A stretch of 64,000 nt of DNA from Arthrobacter roseus. Lineage in GTDB: Bacteria; Actinomycetota; Actinomycetes; Actinomycetales; Micrococcaceae. The notes under the pieces were generated by a model. That model saw only the letters and a list, made by a program, of their open reading frames with translations, was not told where the DNA came from and made no database searches. Location: the NCBI RefSeq assembly GCF_016907875.1, contig NZ_JAFBCU010000001.1:806001-870000 (forward strand), written 5' to 3'. The translations under genes and the position numbers were made by a program. The number at the start of each line of letters is the position of its first letter. The first letter of the stretch is position 1. This document shows, piece by piece, positions 17,848 to 25,438 of the stretch.

Positions 17848-19257
17848 CTATCTCCCTACTATTCCCGTGCGGTTTATCAGCGTATCGAGCATTGCGTCGA
17901 TCGCCGTCATGACCCGCGCGGCGCCCTGATAGGCGTGCTGGTACGCCAGTAGTTGCACATTCTCTTCGTCCAGATCCACGGTGGCATTGGACAGTTGCGC
18001 GGTCGCCGCTGCGTTTGCGCTGATGTCAGCGATGGTGGCCTGCTGAATCTCGGTTTTGGTACGGACGGCGGTGGACGTGACAAAGGCGGCCCATACGTCA
18101 TCGGGCGATCCAGGTTGGCGCCCGATCTGCGAGATGGCGTCCGCCAGGTTGCCGTTGATGCCACCAGCGGAGGCCAACGACGTTGCGACGCCGCTTCCAT
18201 CTGCCGGAACAACTTTAAGGCTCGACGCCGGACTGCCCGGATTGAAGCTGAAGAAGTCTAGTCCGGTGGTTCCGTCGGCCGTGCTGCCCGTGCGGTGAAG
18301 GGCGTTGACCTGGTTGGCTAGCTCAGTGGCCAGGCGGTCATAGTTCGCTGCTGCGTCTGCCAATTCCCCGCCGCTACCTGCGGGTGCAAGCATGGACAGC
18401 GCCCCGGCGAGTTCGCCGCCGTCGAGCGTTGCGGCGTCCCCGGGACGGTGCTGCCACTCAAGGCGTACGACGTTGGCTGCCGAAGCATCGAGGCTGGTGG
18501 CACCGGCAAGGGAGATGGGGCGGTGCGTTCCGCCCGCGACAATTGCGTTGCCGCCGATGGTGACGTCGATCGTGCCGTCATCGTTGCTTCTGGTCCTGCT
18601 GCCTGTCAGCGCGGCGATGGTGGTGGTAAGCAGTGAACGCTGATCGATGAGCTCATTGGCGGATCCACCAGCGGCCAGCTGCGACCGGATCTTGACGTTG
18701 AGGTCTGCGACAGCCGAAGCGGCGCCGTTCAACTCCGTGACCATTGACTCAGCCTGGGAGCGCAGGGAAGACCACTGACCCTCGACATCCCGGCGGCCTT
18801 GACTGATCCCTGATGCAAGGGCATTGGCCTCGGCGAGCAGAACTTTCTGTACGGCCGGCTCCGTTGGTTCGTTGGCGGCATCCTGCCAAGCGGCCCAAAA
18901 GTCCTGGAACCGGGCGGAAAGTCCGTTCTCGCCGGGTTCGCGGAAGGATGCTTCCATCGTTGCCAAGGTGTTGGCGCGGACCGTTGAGTAGCCGGCGGCC
19001 GCCGCCGTCGTGCGCACCCGGTTGTCCAGGTGAATATCACCCAACCGCTGCACGCCGTCGGTAAAGACTCCCTGTCCGGGACGGGAGCCGGTGGTGAAAA
19101 TCCCATTGTTCAGTGGCGCCGCCGCTGACGTGGAGATGCGCTGACGTGTATAGCCCTCGGTGTTGGCGTTGATGATGTTCTGGCCAACCACGTTCAGGCC
19201 CTGGCGGGCCGCTACGAGGCCGGTGTACGCGGCGTTCAAGCCGCTGAAAGTGCTCAT
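17848..19257 (-). CDS. flgK: Flagellar hook-associated protein FlgK
   Basis: A 469-residue HAP1, the first junction ring on the hook. The N-terminus has the rod/hook signature GLNVVGQNIINANTEGYTRQR (near 22-42), and the C-terminus ends in coiled-coil heptads (NVQLLAYQHAYQGAARVMTAIDAML). A helical core and a variable central domain lie between. It is the second gene of the operon, 10 bases after flgN, its presumed chaperone, and 3 bases before flgL. Confidence 0.94.
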   Translation of the reverse strand: MSTFSGLNAAYTGLVAARQGLNVVGQNIINANTEGYTRQRISTSAAAPLNNGIFTTGSRPGQGVFTDGVQRLGDIHLDNRVRTTAAAAGYSTVRANTLATMEASFREPGENGLSARFQDFWAAWQDAANEPTEPAVQKVLLAEANALASGISQGRRDVEGQWSSLRSQAESMVTELNGAASAVADLNVKIRSQLAAGGSANELIDQRSLLTTTIAALTGSRTRSNDDGTIDVTIGGNAIVAGGTHRPISLAGATSLDASAANVVRLEWQHRPGDAATLDGGELAGALSMLAPAGSGGELADAAANYDRLATELANQVNALHRTGSTADGTTGLDFFSFNPGSPASSLKVVPADGSGVATSLASAGGINGNLADAISQIGRQPGSPDDVWAAFVTSTAVRTKTEIQQATIADISANAAATAQLSNATVDLDEENVQLLAYQHAYQGAARVMTAIDAMLDTLINRTGIVGR

Positions 19258-19267
19258 GTTCTACTTC

Positions 19268-19753
19268 TCACAGGTCCTTATCCAGCATGTGCCATGCGTC
19301 GGAAGCGGCGTTGGATGTTCCGCGTGAACCATAGGTACCGGCATCGGATTCCAGCGTTGCCAGGGTCTCCTGAGTGGAGCGCGATGCCGCCCGCAGATAC
19401 TGTTCGTTGGTCTCGCGAAGCTCGCGGATCTTGGTGGTGGATTCCGTCATCGCTTTGAGATGTGCCGCGAAGATGCTGCTCCACGGTCCAGGAGGGGCAT
19501 CGCCGGCCAGCTGGCGGAGTGTAGCTTCCTCCGGCGTTCCCCACTCTGCCGCCACGGATCCCACTTCGACGGTTCGGGCAAGCCCGGCCGCGCGCAGGCG
19601 TTCAAGAACCTGCTCCACTTCGCGGGTAGCGTGCTGAAGCCAACGCGTTTTACCCGAGGTCAGGATGAGTTGCTCTTCTTCAAGCTTGAAAATCAGGAGC
19701 TCGAGTAGCTCCCGCTCTTTCCACAGCAGGGCTGATAGCTCTTCTGCACCCAT
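19268..19753 (-). CDS. flgN: FlgN-like export chaperone for FlgK/FlgL
   Basis: A 161-residue helical protein in the place of flgN, directly upstream of flgK. The N-terminal half (LLWKERELLELLIFKLEEE) and the helical repeats fit the FlgN fold that escorts hook-associated proteins to the export gate. ATG 19753 is chosen because GGAGG lies 7 bases upstream; the frame could also begin at 19774, but the ribosome site would then be inside the gene. A sigma-28-type promoter lies 55 bases further upstream. Confidence 0.8.
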   Translation of the reverse strand: MGAEELSALLWKERELLELLIFKLEEEQLILTSGKTRWLQHATREVEQVLERLRAAGLARTVEVGSVAAEWGTPEEATLRQLAGDAPPGPWSSIFAAHLKAMTESTTKIRELRETNEQYLRAASRSTQETLATLESDAGTYGSRGTSNAASDAWHMLDKDL

Positions 19754-19807
19754 GCCATTACCTCCGGTTGTCATAGGCCCCCAACGAAGCCCATCATGTA
19801 TTTATTC

Positions 19808-19834
19808 CTATCGGCATTGTGTATCTCAATGTTA
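19808..19834 (-). promoter_or_regulatory. Sigma-28-type promoter of flgN-flgK-flgL-fliW
   Basis: Read on the minus strand: TAAC (19834-19831), 15 bases, GCCGATAG (19815-19808). The spacing and the -10 match the SigD/FliA consensus (TAAA-N15-GCCGATAA). Transcription would start near 19801, giving a leader of about 48 bases. Three more sites of the same form precede fliC, flgB and fliM. Confidence 0.85.
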
Positions 19835-19970
19835 GTGATATTGTTCTTCCAGTTGGTGACAATTTTTCACCGGCTCGCGCTGGGGAGCTGCGGTTATATG
19901 GTCGGATATTGTCGCCTTAAAAGAGTTTCCCTGCGTGTTACTTATATGAGCAGCGGTTGGGGAACTCGCA

Positions 19971-20786
19971 ATGAATCATGTCGAACGTAATGCGCTCGTC
20001 GTCGAAAACCTACCTTTGGTAGGTTACCTCGTATCAGAACTGTGCGCTAAGGCGACACACCTCTCACGGGATGATCTGGCGTCTGTTGGCGCCTTGGCTC
20101 TTATATCTTCTGCGGAATCCTTTGATTCCACCCTTGGCGTTCCGTTTGGGGCCTACGCCAGGCGTCGCATAGCCGGCGCTTTCGCGGATGAGCTTCGCGC
20201 CAACGACTGGGCGCCGCGCTCAGCCCGTAAGCGCATCAAGGAAACACTTGCTGTCCAGGAGACTCTCACCGGCGCTCTCAAGCGAAACCCGAGCACCCGC
20301 GAAATTGCTGCTGCTATGGGCGTTGACAAGGCGACGGCGGATGCCGCCCTCACGGATGCAGCGCGGACCGTGGCGCCCCTTGACGATGCAATGTCCGAGG
20401 TGCTCGCCTCCCGCACGGAGTCGCCGGAAGCAGAGCTGCTGGTCACCGAACGAATCGGGTTTGTGCGCTCTGCCGTAGACGTTCTGCCGGAGAAGATGCG
20501 CTACATCATCGAGGAGATCTACTTCGAGGATCGCAGCGTGAAAGACCTGGCCGAGGAGTTGGGTGCCACCCACTCAGCGGTATCGCAGCAGCGCTCGGAG
20601 GCTATCCGCCTCCTGCGTGACGGCATGAAAATTCACTACACGGACGACGACGCCTCCACGTACGTGCCCCAGTCCAGAATCTCGACCAATCGTCGGACGG
20701 CGTACCTTGCCAGTCTTGCCGAGGAAACCTGCGGTGGGATTGCTCGGGCAGTCCGTCTGCTGGACCCCGTGAAACTAGCGGTTTAG
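19971..20786 (+). CDS. fliA: RNA polymerase sigma factor, FliA/WhiG type (sigma-28)
   Basis: A 271-residue sigma factor. Region 2 is present (DDLASVGALALISSAESFD, GVPFGAYARRRIAGAFADEL, NDWAPRSARKRI), region 3 (NPSTREIAAAMGV) and region 4 with helix-turn-helix (VKDLAEELGATHSAVSQQRS). About 45 further residues extend past region 4. Family sigma factors read motility promoters, and four matching promoters lie in this locus. GGGGAA precedes ATG 19971. It stands between the divergent flgN operon and fliC and is followed by its own terminator. No flgM (anti-sigma) gene is seen in the window, so how it is held in check is unclear. Confidence 0.93.
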   Translation: MNHVERNALVVENLPLVGYLVSELCAKATHLSRDDLASVGALALISSAESFDSTLGVPFGAYARRRIAGAFADELRANDWAPRSARKRIKETLAVQETLTGALKRNPSTREIAAAMGVDKATADAALTDAARTVAPLDDAMSEVLASRTESPEAELLVTERIGFVRSAVDVLPEKMRYIIEEIYFEDRSVKDLAEELGATHSAVSQQRSEAIRLLRDGMKIHYTDDDASTYVPQSRISTNRRTAYLASLAEETCGGIARAVRLLDPVKLAV

Positions 20787-20811
20787 GAGTACCCCAACAG
20801 CTACAGATTGC

Positions 20812-20838
20812 GGATCCCCACCGTTTGGGGGTCCGTTT
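20812..20838 (+). terminator. Rho-independent terminator after fliA
   Basis: Stem GGATCCCCA (20812-20820), loop CCGT, return TTGGGGGTCC (20825-20834), then GTTTTCTG. It separates the sigma gene from fliC. Confidence 0.85.
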
Positions 20839-20869
20839 TCTGTTTAACGCTGCTCTTCTGACGCAGAAA

Positions 20870-20925
20870 CGTGGCGGAGGTGCAGCTGCGTGGTGCGGAA
20901 ACCACGTGTCTGCCCCTCCGCCACG
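20870..20925. promoter_or_regulatory. Nested inverted repeat upstream of the fliC promoter
   Basis: An outer 11-bp pair (20870-20880 with 20915-20925; GTGGCGGAGG/CCTCCGCCAC) encloses a 6-bp hairpin (CGTGGT, loop GCGGAA, ACCACG, 20889-20906). It lies about 60 bases before the -35 element of fliC, in a stretch without a gene. It could be a binding site or a structured RNA; its role is unknown. Confidence 0.5.
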
Positions 20926-20984
20926 CGTTTGCCGGGCAAAATCCGGGACCGTGAAAATTCTCCAAGAAACTTTTTGGCTACTCC

Positions 20985-21011
20985 TAACTTCTTTCTTCGT
21001 GGGGTCGATAG
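20985..21011 (+). promoter_or_regulatory. Sigma-28-type promoter of fliC
   Basis: TAAC (20985-20988), 15 bases, GTCGATAG (21004-21011). It differs from the other three sites of this locus only in the second -10 base. Transcription should start near 21018, leaving a leader of about 55 bases that holds the CsrA-type sites. Confidence 0.87.
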
Positions 21012-21021
21012 CTTGTGGTGT

Positions 21022-21065
21022 CGGCCCATGGATGGGCTGGAGAATTTTGACCCACTCACGGAGGA
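21022..21065 (+). promoter_or_regulatory. Candidate CsrA binding sites in the fliC leader
   Basis: Site 1 is a hairpin with stem CGGCCC/GGGCTG (21022-21027 with 21034-21039) whose six-base loop ATGGAT shows the CsrA core ANGGA. Site 2 is ACGGA at 21058-21062, overlapping the Shine-Dalgarno GGAGG (21060-21064). One upstream hairpin plus one site over the ribosome site is the layout known from the Bacillus hag leader, where bound CsrA blocks translation until FliW removes it. csrA and fliW are both in this locus. Confidence 0.75.
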
Positions 21066-21072
21066 ATACATC

Positions 21073-21978
21073 ATGGGTTTCGCAATCAATACCAATGTTT
21101 CGGCTATGAATGCTTACCGCAATCTGTCGATGACGCAGAATGATATGTCCAAGTCGTTGGAGAAGCTTTCCAGTGGTCTGCGGATTAACCGTGCAGCAGA
21201 TGACGCTGCTGGTCTGGCTCTGGCTGAAGGTCTGAAGTCGCAGGTTGGCGGTCTGACTGTTGCAGCCCGTAACGCCCAGGACGGTGTGGGTGTTATCCAG
21301 ACAGCTGAAGGTGCGTTGACTGAGGTTCACTCGATCCTGCAGCGTGTTCGTGATCTGGCTGTTCAGGCCGGTAACGACTCCAACAATGCGGAGTCACGTG
21401 GCGCGATCACGAAGGAAGCGTCCGCACTCGTGGAAGAGCTGGGCCGTATCGCCGGATCCACGAACTTCAATGGCAACAACCTCCTGGATGCTTCCGCCGG
21501 TGCTGCCGCGGATGGCAAGATGTCCTTCCAGATCGGCTCGGGTTCAAGTGACCAGATCATAGTGGACTTGAGCGGCGCGGACATCGCCACGCTGGCTTCC
21601 GACCTCGTGGGAACTCCCGGCACTTCAGGTGCCGACGGCATTGCCGGCAACGCCGACGATGTTGCGGGAGTACCAGGGCTGGACTTCACCTCTGCTTCCG
21701 GTGCCGCCGCCGCAATCGATACGATCGACGCGGCCATCACGGACGTGTCCAGCGCCCGTTCGGGCCTTGGTGCGGTGCAGAACCGGTTTGAGCACACGAT
21801 CAAGCACGTCAATGTCTCGATCGAGAACCTTTCAGCTGCCGAGTCCCGTATCCGCGACACCGATATGGCCAAGGAGATGGCGGACTTCACCCGCTCACAG
21901 ATCCTTTCCCAGGCTGGTACCGCGATGCTCTCTCAGGCTAACCAGATGAACCAGGGCGTTCTGCAGCTACTCCGCTAA
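21073..21978 (+). CDS. fliC: Flagellin
   Basis: A 301-residue flagellin, the filament subunit, short because the variable surface domain is reduced. The conserved N-terminal D0/D1 region (GFAINTNVSAMNAYRNL, LSSGLRINRAADDAAGLA) covers about 1-140. The C-terminal D1/D0 region (RIRDTDMAKEMADFTRSQIL, ending QGVLQLLR) covers about 225-301. ATG 21073 follows GGAGGA and begins the typical sequence; the open frame from 20890 runs through the promoter and is not coding. It is exported without a signal peptide. Expression is likely set by sigma-28 and by CsrA/FliW. Confidence 0.96.
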   Translation: MGFAINTNVSAMNAYRNLSMTQNDMSKSLEKLSSGLRINRAADDAAGLALAEGLKSQVGGLTVAARNAQDGVGVIQTAEGALTEVHSILQRVRDLAVQAGNDSNNAESRGAITKEASALVEELGRIAGSTNFNGNNLLDASAGAAADGKMSFQIGSGSSDQIIVDLSGADIATLASDLVGTPGTSGADGIAGNADDVAGVPGLDFTSASGAAAAIDTIDAAITDVSSARSGLGAVQNRFEHTIKHVNVSIENLSAAESRIRDTDMAKEMADFTRSQILSQAGTAMLSQANQMNQGVLQLLR

Positions 21979-22017
21979 TCCGGAATCAGTAAGCGTTTGA
22001 CCGTTCTGTGATGGACC

Positions 22018-22066
22018 GCTGGTGGCGGGGAACATTGACTTGGACCTCACTACCCCCGCCATCAGC
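22018..22066 (+). other. Stem-loop between fliC and fliD
   Basis: A 13-bp stem with one G-U pair (GCTGGTGGCGGGG at 22018-22030, complement at 22054-22066) around a 23-base loop. No T tract follows. It probably trims read-through from the highly expressed fliC into fliD or protects the fliC 3' end. Confidence 0.6.
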
Positions 22067-22114
22067 CCATCACCGGACCACCAGAAACTTTGAGAACAAC
22101 AGGAGGGAACTGCT

Positions 22115-23503
22115 ATGGGCTTTGCAATTGACGGCCTCATCAGTGGCCTGGACACTGCGAACATCATCAATCAGTTGATGCAGCTTGAGGCACGCCCTCA
22201 GACCCTCCTGAAGAACAAGGTCAGCTCGAGCCAGTCGATGATTTCGGCTCTGCAGCAACTGAACACAAAAATGGCTTCCCTTGCCGAACTCGCGGTCAAG
22301 ACCAGCACAACCAACACCGTCGGACAGTACGCGGCCACGTCGAGTTCCGAGGCAGTGAAGGTTACCGCAACGAGTGGGGCCGGCCCCGGATCACTCGACA
22401 TCACTGTGGACCAGCTCGCCCAGGCCCAGGTGACGGTTTCGAAGCAGATGACGGCTTGGCCCGCAGCCACCCCGGCGCTGAGTATCGTCACGGGTGGGCA
22501 GACCCACGAGTTCGCGACCGACGGCGCCACCCTGGATGAGGTGGTCAGCAAGGTCAACGCAGCCGACATGGGCGTAACAGCCGTGAAGGTCGCTTCCGGC
22601 ACGGATGTCGACGGCGTCCCGCAGTACCGCCTGCAGTTCGGTTCAGCGGCGACTGGCGCTGAAGCAGCGTTCACCGTCCATCAGGGCACCGCCGCAGAGG
22701 TGGCCGCAGGAACCGCTACCGATTTCCTCTCCGCAGCCAATGGGGGAGTGAGTATTCGCCAGGCTCAGGACGCAAAAGTCACCCTGTGGGCAGGCACCGC
22801 CGCCGCGAACCAAACGACGTCCGCAACCAACACGTTCACGGAACTGCTGCCCGGTGTCAGTGTGACAGCTTCGGCAATCAGCACGGCCCCGGTCACGGTC
22901 GCCGTGACCCGCGATGTCGAGGCCACCACCGCTGTCGCAGAAGCCCTCGTGGCCAGCCTGGACGAAATGTTCAGCTTCATCGAAAAGAACTCCAGTGTCT
23001 CCTCGTCCGTTACCGGTGGGTCATCCGCAGCCAAGGGCGGCCTCTTCACCGGTGACGGTGGCGTCCGCGACATCGAGCAGCGGCTTCTGGCGGCAGCCAC
23101 CAACCCGGTGAACGGCAAGTCGCCGTCGGACATAGGGATCATCATCACCCGTAGTGGAACCGTGGAATTCGATGCACCGAAGTTTGCGGCTGCGTTGGCC
23201 GCCAATCCCGCTGCCACCGAAGCCGCTGTCCAGGAAATCTCCCGGCGCGTGACAGATGTTGCCACGAACGTCTCAGATAAGCGCGACGGCGGACTGACCC
23301 TGCGTATTCAAGGGCAGGAATCCGAAGTAGGCCGGCTGAACGATCAGGTGATGGCGTGGGACCGCAGGCTCGAACTGCGGCGTTCCACGTTGGATGCCCA
23401 GTGGACCAATCTTGAACTACAGTTATCGCAACTTCAGTCGCAGGGGTCATGGCTCTCTTCGCAGCTGGGCAATCTGCCATCCATGAATGGAAGTGGGAGT
23501 TGA
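22115..23503 (+). CDS. fliD: Flagellar filament cap protein FliD
   Basis: A 462-residue HAP2, the cap under which flagellin folds. Seen: N-terminal FAIDGLISGLDTANIINQLM, the family hallmark, a middle part of beta-rich repeats, and a C-terminal coiled coil (QVMAWDRRLELRRSTLDAQW) that sits in the filament lumen. AGGAGGG precedes ATG 22115. It is 2 bases before fliS and shares the fliC transcript unless a promoter is hidden in the gap; none of the sigma-28 form is seen there. Confidence 0.94.
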   Translation: MGFAIDGLISGLDTANIINQLMQLEARPQTLLKNKVSSSQSMISALQQLNTKMASLAELAVKTSTTNTVGQYAATSSSEAVKVTATSGAGPGSLDITVDQLAQAQVTVSKQMTAWPAATPALSIVTGGQTHEFATDGATLDEVVSKVNAADMGVTAVKVASGTDVDGVPQYRLQFGSAATGAEAAFTVHQGTAAEVAAGTATDFLSAANGGVSIRQAQDAKVTLWAGTAAANQTTSATNTFTELLPGVSVTASAISTAPVTVAVTRDVEATTAVAEALVASLDEMFSFIEKNSSVSSSVTGGSSAAKGGLFTGDGGVRDIEQRLLAAATNPVNGKSPSDIGIIITRSGTVEFDAPKFAAALAANPAATEAAVQEISRRVTDVATNVSDKRDGGLTLRIQGQESEVGRLNDQVMAWDRRLELRRSTLDAQWTNLELQLSQLQSQGSWLSSQLGNLPSMNGSGS

Positions 23504-23505
23504 CC

Positions 23506-23934
23506 ATGACGTATGGAGCTAACGCCGGACGGAACCGTTACGGACAGGACGCCGTTCTTTCGGCCACACCTGTTCAGCTGTTGACCATGCTCTACGACCG
23601 GCTGATGCTGGATCTGGGACGTGCAGAAGTTGCTCAACTCCAGGCCCAGTGGAACGACGCATCGAATCACCTTACTCATGCCCAGTCGATTGTTGTGGAA
23701 CTAACGACCTCCTTGAAGGCCGATATCTGGGAAGGGTCTGAGGGTTTGCGGGGCCTCTACAGCTACGTGCTCACTGCGCTCATGGCGGCGAATATTCAGC
23801 GCGAGGTGGCCCGGACCCGCGAGTGCATCGAGCTTCTGGAGCCGTTGCGTCAGGCCTGGCACCAGGCCGCCGAGCAGCTGCCGGCACAGAACGCGCAGCA
23901 CACAGTAGCGGGCGGGATGCTCGGAATTGCTTGA
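23506..23934 (+). CDS. fliS: Flagellin export chaperone FliS
   Basis: A 142-residue FliS. The N-terminal motif YGQDAVLSATPVQLLTMLYDRL (first half of the family's helical bundle) is clear, followed by the other helices. FliS holds flagellin unfolded before export. ATG 23506 follows GGGAG and the fliD stop. It overlaps the next small gene by 8 bases, the usual fliS-fliT arrangement. Confidence 0.92.
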   Translation: MTYGANAGRNRYGQDAVLSATPVQLLTMLYDRLMLDLGRAEVAQLQAQWNDASNHLTHAQSIVVELTTSLKADIWEGSEGLRGLYSYVLTALMAANIQREVARTRECIELLEPLRQAWHQAAEQLPAQNAQHTVAGGMLGIA

Positions 23935-24238
23935 CAACGCTATCCGCTGGAGGACCGTACTGGCCCAGCTAGAAGAGCAGGTCCAGTGCGCCCTCCTGCA
24001 GACAACAACATCCGACGACGGCGCTCGGGTACCTGCTTGGTGGCAGCCGCCGTCGGACCTGGGCCCGGTGCCTGAGGAGTTGCGCGAGCGCGCCCTCCAA
24101 CTTGCGGTGGCCCAGCAGCACGCGATGGACCGGGTGAAATCCGCGATGCGGAGCAGCCGGCGTCAGTCGGCGTTCGTGGCGTCCGTTCCGCGTCCTGGAA
24201 ACGGTGTGCGTTCGGCGTACCTCGACACCGAGAGCTGA
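23927..24238 (+). CDS. FliT-like small protein
   Basis: A 103-residue helical protein starting at TTG, overlapping the 3' end of fliS by 8 bases. The position right after fliD-fliS and the short helical make-up (NAIRWRTVLAQLEEQVQCALL, ERALQLAVAQQHAMDRVKSAM) suggest a FliT-type chaperone for FliD. The sequence has no motif that proves it. It ends before the sigma-28 site of flgB. Confidence 0.6.
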   Translation: MLDNAIRWRTVLAQLEEQVQCALLQTTTSDDGARVPAWWQPPSDLGPVPEELRERALQLAVAQQHAMDRVKSAMRSSRRQSAFVASVPRPGNGVRSAYLDTES

Positions 24239-24270
24239 AGCTCTACCTCAGAAAGATTTTGCAGAAACCC

Positions 24271-24297
24271 TAACGTCGTCTGAGCATGAGCCGATAG
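24271..24297 (+). promoter_or_regulatory. Sigma-28-type promoter of the flgB operon
   Basis: TAAC (24271-24274), 15 bases, GCCGATAG (24290-24297). Identical in both boxes to the flgN and fliM sites. The predicted start (about 24304) falls on a GTG in frame with flgB, so a leaderless longer FlgB is also possible. It would drive the basal-body run from flgB onward. Confidence 0.87.
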
Positions 24298-24372
24298 GCA
24301 CAGGTGAGCATGGATCGCTCGTCATCAGGCCACGGACCGGCCGCCCCATCGGAATTTCAGAGGGATGTTGTC

Positions 24373-24717
24373 GTGTTCGAATCCGTGACTACGGTCGCTA
24401 TGGACAGTGCGCTCAGCGCGTTGTCGTTGAGGCAGAGGACCATTGCCAACAACATAGCCAACGTCAATACCCCCGGTTTCCACGCAGGGCGGGTGGCGTT
24501 CGAAGAGACGCTCAGCAAGTCTGTTGAGGCTGGCAGCTCAGAAAAGACTGCGGCGAGCACAGCAAATTCACTGGAACCGACCAGGCTCAATGGCAGCAAC
24601 GTCAACATGGACACCGAGACTCTCTCGAACATCGATACGGTGCTTCGGTATCAGTTCGCTGCTCGCTCCATCGAGGGAACATTCACGAGCGTCCGCACAG
24701 CGATGAGGACCAACTGA
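24373..24717 (+). CDS. flgB: Flagellar proximal rod protein FlgB
   Basis: A 114-residue rod protein. The N-terminal rod motif LSLRQRTIANNIANVNTPGFH and a C-terminal helix fit FlgB. GTG 24373 is chosen because AGGGA lies 7 bases upstream and the product then starts just before the rod helix. A GTG at 24304, at the expected transcription start, would add 23 Ser/Pro-rich residues. Its last base is the first base of flgC. It is the first gene of a continuous run to csrA. Confidence 0.9.
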   Translation: MFESVTTVAMDSALSALSLRQRTIANNIANVNTPGFHAGRVAFEETLSKSVEAGSSEKTAASTANSLEPTRLNGSNVNMDTETLSNIDTVLRYQFAARSIEGTFTSVRTAMRTN

Positions 24718-25109
24718 TGACTTTTGACGCAATCGGCATTGCCGGAACCGGGCTCACCACCCACCGCAAGTGGATGGACGCCATCTCGGACAACATTGCG
24801 AACGCGAACACGGTCACGAGTACCGACGGCGCGGCATTCCAGGAGCGGTTTGTCACTGTCCAAGAGGGTGCGGGCACCACTGGCGTTTATGTTGCCGGGG
24901 CTGAATTCGGCGATGCCGAGGGTCGCTTGGTTCATCAGCCTGACCATCCGCTCGCTGACGAAGAGGGGTACGTACGCTACCCAGACATCGACATGGGTGC
25001 CCAAATGGGTTACCTGATCATGGCCCAGCGTGGGTATGAGTCCAGTGCCGCCGTCGTCGACCGCGCCAAAGCCACCTATGAAGCCGCCCTTCAGATCGGA
25101 CGCTCCTAA
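24717..25109 (+). CDS. flgC: Flagellar proximal rod protein FlgC
   Basis: A 130-residue rod subunit. N-terminal ISDNIANANTVTSTDGAAF and C-terminal LIMAQRGYESSAAVVDRAK match the family. Exported without a signal peptide and placed between FliE/FlgB and the distal rod. It overlaps flgB and fliE by one base each, which couples their translation. Confidence 0.94.
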   Translation: MTFDAIGIAGTGLTTHRKWMDAISDNIANANTVTSTDGAAFQERFVTVQEGAGTTGVYVAGAEFGDAEGRLVHQPDHPLADEEGYVRYPDIDMGAQMGYLIMAQRGYESSAAVVDRAKATYEAALQIGRS

Positions 25110-25438
25110 TGCCAATGCCCATCGCCGCTGTCGGTATGGTCAACAATGTTGCGCCTACCGGTTACCTGCCGGCCACCAACGCCGCTGGGGGCGTCAATGC
25201 GCCGGATCCGACCGGGAGTAGTTCCTTCGCGGCCGTGCTCGGCGGTGCTGTCGATAACGTTCAGTCGCTCAAAGCGGCGTCGAACGAACTGGCCGTCAAA
25301 GCCGTCACCGGCGACCTCAGTGACATTCACAGCGCAACGTTGGCTTCCACCCGTGCCCAGGTGACGTTGGAATTGGTTGCGGCAGTCCGCAACAAGGGCG
25401 TTGACGCGTTCAATGAGATCATGCGGATGCAAGCCTGA
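25109..25438 (+). CDS. fliE: Flagellar hook-basal body protein FliE
   Basis: A 109-residue adaptor that joins the MS ring to the rod. The C-terminal part (VTLELVAAVRNKGVDAFNEIMRMQ) carries the family pattern, and the FAAVLGGAVDNVQSL stretch in the middle fits the first helix. It overlaps flgC and fliF by one base. Confidence 0.92.
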   Translation: MPMPIAAVGMVNNVAPTGYLPATNAAGGVNAPDPTGSSSFAAVLGGAVDNVQSLKAASNELAVKAVTGDLSDIHSATLASTRAQVTLELVAAVRNKGVDAFNEIMRMQA

